Part shown: positions 24,129 through 26,943 of the stretch, piece after piece | Layout of the letters: each line of letters begins with the position of its first letter | Position numbering within the stretch: the stretch's first letter is position 1 | Origin: Bruticola sp004554425 | GTDB lineage: Bacteria > Vulcanimicrobiota > Xenobia > Xenobiales > Xenobiaceae | Assembly: GCA_958366945.1 (NCBI GenBank) | Contig: CATXCY010000039.1 | Span: forward strand, 1 to 26,943 | DNA length: 26,943 bases | Direction: 5' to 3' | The notes under the pieces: generated by a model | Told to the model about the DNA's origin: nothing | What the model saw: only the letters and a program-made list of their open reading frames with translations | The model's database searches: none | Position numbers and translations under genes: made by a program

Positions 24129-24782
24129 CTAATCAAGCAAATCTTCGGGAAATTCTTTGCCTTGACGTATCAGCTCAAGCATTTCTGAGAGACAGGCGGC
24201 TGCACCGTTCATATCAGAAACTATACTGCTGACTCTAGCTCTGAAATAGTTAAAGAAAACGACGGCTGTAATGGCCACAAATAGGCCAGTAGCTGTAGCC
24301 ACCAAAGCTTCGGCAACACCAGCAGCAACTACCGCCACACCAGCTTGTCCCTTAGCAGCCACAGAGTCGAAAGTGTGCATAATACCAACTACAGTACCGA
24401 AGAGCCCAATAAAAGGAGCTATTACCGCAATAGTGCTTATAATAGGCAAACGCTCCTCTAGTTTAAGTCTTTCTTTAGCAATAACTGTCTCCATAGCCGC
24501 GTCGCCAATTTCCTGACTCATATCGGCCCTAGCCAAGCCGACTTCAAAAACTCTAGGCAGCATACCGCCTATGCCTTTAACAAAAGTGTAAGCTTCTTTT
24601 ACTCCGCTTGAGCGTAAAGTTTTACAAACGAAATGGTGTAACCAAGCGGAATTTACTACACTCTGTTTGTACACATAAAGCCGCTCTATAACTACGGTGA
24701 CGACTATTATAGAGCAAATCAGCAAGAGCACCAAAGTGCCCAATCCTACAGCAGAAACATCATTCAAAAATCCCAAACTCAT
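24129..24782 (-). CDS. exbB: MotA/TolQ/ExbB proton channel family protein
   Basis: This 217-residue inner-membrane protein would form the pentameric channel around ExbD. It has three membrane spans: an N-terminal one (about 12-36) and two in the conserved C-terminal half. These lie in the sequences LPIISTIAVIAPFIGLFGTV and then GVAEALVATATGLFVAITAV, both ExbB/TolQ hallmarks with the small-residue and threonine positions that line the channel. The cytoplasmic loop is of normal length, and there is no extra N-terminal periplasmic domain. ATG 24782 has AAGAAG five bases upstream; a GTG two codons earlier overlaps this spacing. It leads the three-gene operon with both exbD copies. Confidence 0.95.
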   Translation of the reverse strand: MSLGFLNDVSAVGLGTLVLLLICSIIVVTVVIERLYVYKQSVVNSAWLHHFVCKTLRSSGVKEAYTFVKGIGGMLPRVFEVGLARADMSQEIGDAAMETVIAKERLKLEERLPIISTIAVIAPFIGLFGTVVGIMHTFDSVAAKGQAGVAVVAAGVAEALVATATGLFVAITAVVFFNYFRARVSSIVSDMNGAAACLSEMLELIRQGKEFPEDLLD

Positions 24783-24948
24783 GATCACTTCTTATCGAGT
24801 ATGAGTAACCTTTATCCTTCTAATTTCAGCGTTTTTTGAGTTTTTTGCCGCTCTAAGGCTATACCAAAGCGGCTTTCGGCGCAGGAAAGGAGACAATTTA
24901 GGAAAATGTAGCCTAACTTTCAGCTAATGGGCAGGCAGGTCGCTTGTT

Positions 24949-26871
24949 TTGATCACAGCCTTAAATAGTAAGACTTTTAAAAAGATATTCGTAGGCGGAG
25001 GACGCTGGCTAGTTTTGCACAGGCGTTTTCTCAACAGACTGAACGTTTACCCGGTTCCAGACGGCGACACAGGCACCAACATGTCTTTTACAGTGCGTGG
25101 GGCTTTGCGAGCCTTAGCGCATGCTCCCTCTTCAGAAACTTTAGGACAGGCAGCCCAAAGAGCAGCTTCAGGTGCACTATGGGAGGCTCATGGAAATTCT
25201 GGTGTAATCTTTTCCCAAATTTTACACGGATTCGCTTGCAGCTTGGACGACAAAAGCGAAGCTTCAATTCAAGATTTAACGGCCGCTTTGCATAAAAGCA
25301 CCGAGTTTGCCTATCGTGCTTTGCAACATCCGGCAGAGGGCACAATTTTAAGTTTTATAAGAATATTAGGAGAAGAGGCTGAAAAATTTTCACAATGTGA
25401 AAACAAACACGATTTAGTATCGTTTTTACACACAATTTTAGACGAAAGTCGATATTTTTTTGATATTAAGGACGATGATGAGCGTCCAGAAGCTTTACGT
25501 CAAGCTCAAACAGCAGATGCCGGAGCTCTAGGACTTCATTTTTTCTTTGCTGGTATGTTGCGCGTGGCGCAAGGTCGTTCCCTTTCAGGCTGGGAAAGAG
25601 ATGACGAAGAAATTGCCTTCATTGAAAAGTTAAAGTTTGGTGCCATTGACTCAATCTCTTTTGTGCATACACCAACTTATCGATATTGTAGTGAATTTTT
25701 ATTGACAGATTGCCCCAATAACATACAAAACCAAATAGAAGCAGAATTGACTTCTCTGGGAAACTCTTTAGTTATTGCTCAAACTCCTAAATTATTAAAA
25801 GTTCACATACATACTGACTCTCCGCAAATTATAAGCGCTATTTTGAGTAATTATGGACGTTTGATAGATTGTAAAAAAGATGATTTAACCGAGCAATGCC
25901 AATCGCGTCGGAAAGAGGTTTTATGGGGCAAGAGCTTTGAAGCTCAACTTTCTTCTTATAAAATCGATGACGAAGACGATCGTATCCTAATTGTAACTGA
26001 TTCGAGTTGTGATCTCGATCCTAAAACTCTCCACACTTTAAAAGTGATTTCGGTGCCTTTGCGCATTAATTTAAACGGTAAAAGTTACTTAGACGGATAC
26101 GACCTTCATTCTAGTCAATTGATAGAATTACTGAGTTTGCAAAAGGATCAAATGGAAGTTTCTACTGCTCACCCTTCTCCTTACGATTTTGCTTCTATTT
26201 ACAAATCTTATCCTAAAAGCCGGATTATTTCTTTGCACCCTTCAGTTTTTTTATCAGGATCTTATAACGCAGCTTGCCAAGCAGCCAACTGTGTTGATCC
26301 TGAACAAAAACGCATTAAAGTAATCAATTCTAACAGTATAAGTGTTGGATTGGGCTGCTTAATAACCGAAGCAAGCAATTTTATCGCCACCAATCCACAA
26401 GCCGATTTGGATGAAGTGGATGCATATATCAAATTGCTCAGTAGTAAAACTCACTTGCTCTTTACCGTATCTAGCCTCCAATATTTAATTATAGGTGGAC
26501 GTTTGCGCACTCCCAAACAAAAATTGGAGCGTTTATCGCAAGCTTACCATATATTCAGTTACAACGGTGAAACTTCTATAGCTCCTCTGGCTCGTTCTCA
26601 AAATCTCCATCTAGCTTTACGCAACATAGCTCAAAGGGTAAAAGTAGAAAATGATCAGCACAAAATTCGCAAAATTTTTGTAGTTTGTAGCCCCAATTTT
26701 AACTCAGTTTCAAATAATAATGTTTTAAACATATCTCAAGCTGTAACTTCGCTTAGTGAGGAGTTACACAAATTAAATTTGCCCGCCCCTAGCCTTAAAG
26801 CAGAGACGGGCTGTGCAGTCAGCGTACACTGTGGTTCTGGCGCTGTAGGACTATCTTACCTAAGCGATTAA
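24949..26871 (+). CDS. Fatty acid kinase-like fusion: DhaL/FakA kinase plus DegV/FakB domain
   Basis: In Firmicutes FakA phosphorylates fatty acids bound to a separate FakB (DegV) protein, feeding exogenous fatty acids into phospholipid. Here one 640-residue chain carries both parts. Residues 1-205 are the DhaL ATP-binding domain with VPDGDTGTNM (Asp38, Asp40, Asn44) and HGNSGVIF. Residues about 240-320 match the FakA middle domain, including KVHIHTD with His286 and His288. Residues 345-640 are DegV, with TDSSCDL, HPSVFLSGSYNAA, the lipid-site SLQYLIIGGRL and HCGSGAVGL. The usual FakA C-terminal domain is not seen; DegV takes its place. The TTG start fits the family N-terminus (SKTFKKIF); an in-frame stop lies 24 bases upstream. 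The only ribosome-site candidate is an AGG 12 bases upstream. Confidence 0.88.
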   Translation: MITALNSKTFKKIFVGGGRWLVLHRRFLNRLNVYPVPDGDTGTNMSFTVRGALRALAHAPSSETLGQAAQRAASGALWEAHGNSGVIFSQILHGFACSLDDKSEASIQDLTAALHKSTEFAYRALQHPAEGTILSFIRILGEEAEKFSQCENKHDLVSFLHTILDESRYFFDIKDDDERPEALRQAQTADAGALGLHFFFAGMLRVAQGRSLSGWERDDEEIAFIEKLKFGAIDSISFVHTPTYRYCSEFLLTDCPNNIQNQIEAELTSLGNSLVIAQTPKLLKVHIHTDSPQIISAILSNYGRLIDCKKDDLTEQCQSRRKEVLWGKSFEAQLSSYKIDDEDDRILIVTDSSCDLDPKTLHTLKVISVPLRINLNGKSYLDGYDLHSSQLIELLSLQKDQMEVSTAHPSPYDFASIYKSYPKSRIISLHPSVFLSGSYNAACQAANCVDPEQKRIKVINSNSISVGLGCLITEASNFIATNPQADLDEVDAYIKLLSSKTHLLFTVSSLQYLIIGGRLRTPKQKLERLSQAYHIFSYNGETSIAPLARSQNLHLALRNIAQRVKVENDQHKIRKIFVVCSPNFNSVSNNNVLNISQAVTSLSEELHKLNLPAPSLKAETGCAVSVHCGSGAVGLSYLSD

Positions 26872-26889
26872 CTTAGTTGCCTTTACTAC

Positions 26890-26943
26890 TTTTTATAAGA
26901 TACCCAGCCAGAAAACCCACGGTCTTTAGACCGTGGGATGAAT
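26890..26943. repeat. 54-bp terminal repeat with perfect palindrome (right copy, inverted)
   Basis: This is the exact reverse complement of positions 1-54. The palindrome GACCGTGGG/CCCACGGTC with a TTTA loop lies 6 bases from the end. It starts 18 bases after the stop codon of the fatty acid kinase fusion, and the 72 bases after that stop hold no other terminator, so the hairpin could also act on that transcript. Interpretation as an IS200/IS605-type end is by hairpin style only. Confidence 0.8.

Noticed and set aside
1..26943. Reading the inverted end repeats as terminal inverted repeats of one 27-kb transposon
   Set aside because: The interior holds housekeeping genes (mutS2, rsfS, gpsA, pepA, rsmA) and no transposase, integrase or cargo typical of a mobile element.

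Overview
The window is a gene-dense chromosomal segment with AT-rich intergenic DNA. It carries about 19 credible protein genes and no rRNA, tRNA or CRISPR array that I can see. The gene set mixes functions common in Firmicutes and related lineages (RsfS, MutS2, a LytR-CpsA-Psr protein, a 3D-domain wall protein, a fatty acid kinase of the DhaL/DegV type) with an energy-transducing ExbB/ExbD motor, which normally implies an outer membrane. I infer a diderm bacterium of an anaerobic or gut-type lineage, for example a Negativicutes-like or Melainabacteria/Riflebacteria-like group. The sequence alone does not fix the phylum.

Layout. At 1-54 lies a palindromic repeat, followed by a terminator and a minus-strand APC amino acid permease and mutS2. 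A divergent plus-strand block runs from about 5142 to 11415: a HAMP sensor-like protein ending in a degenerate receiver domain, a 50-residue one-span membrane protein, rsfS, a membrane-anchored HtrA protease, a noncoding stretch of tandem hairpins that looks like an IS200/IS605 end, a 3D-domain secreted hydrolase, and gpsA. From 11475 to 17000 all genes are on the minus strand: a subtilase fused to an AMPK-type glycogen-binding domain, an NCS2-type permease, a DUF4013 membrane protein, a FUN14 membrane protein and a small exported basic protein. Then come plus-strand pepA and a secreted propeller-like protein, minus-strand lytR, plus-strand rsmA, a minus-strand exbB-exbD-exbD operon, and a plus-strand gene joining a DhaL/FakA kinase part to a DegV/FakB part. 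The window closes at 26890-26943 with an inverted, identical copy of the opening repeat.

Themes. Much of the window concerns the envelope: wall polymer ligation (LytR), peptidoglycan cleavage (3D domain), periplasmic quality control (HtrA), phospholipid precursors (GpsA and the fatty acid kinase), the ExbBD motor and several uncharacterised membrane proteins. Most transcription units end in clear intrinsic terminators, three of them able to act on both strands.

The features most worth following up are the subtilase-CBM48 fusion with a conserved sugar-binding surface, the HAMP/pseudo-receiver protein with its small membrane-protein neighbour, the MutS2 with a long extra acidic linker, the fatty acid kinase fusion, and the dispersed IS200/IS605-like hairpins. 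I did not find a defence island, biosynthetic cluster or other obviously new multi-gene system.
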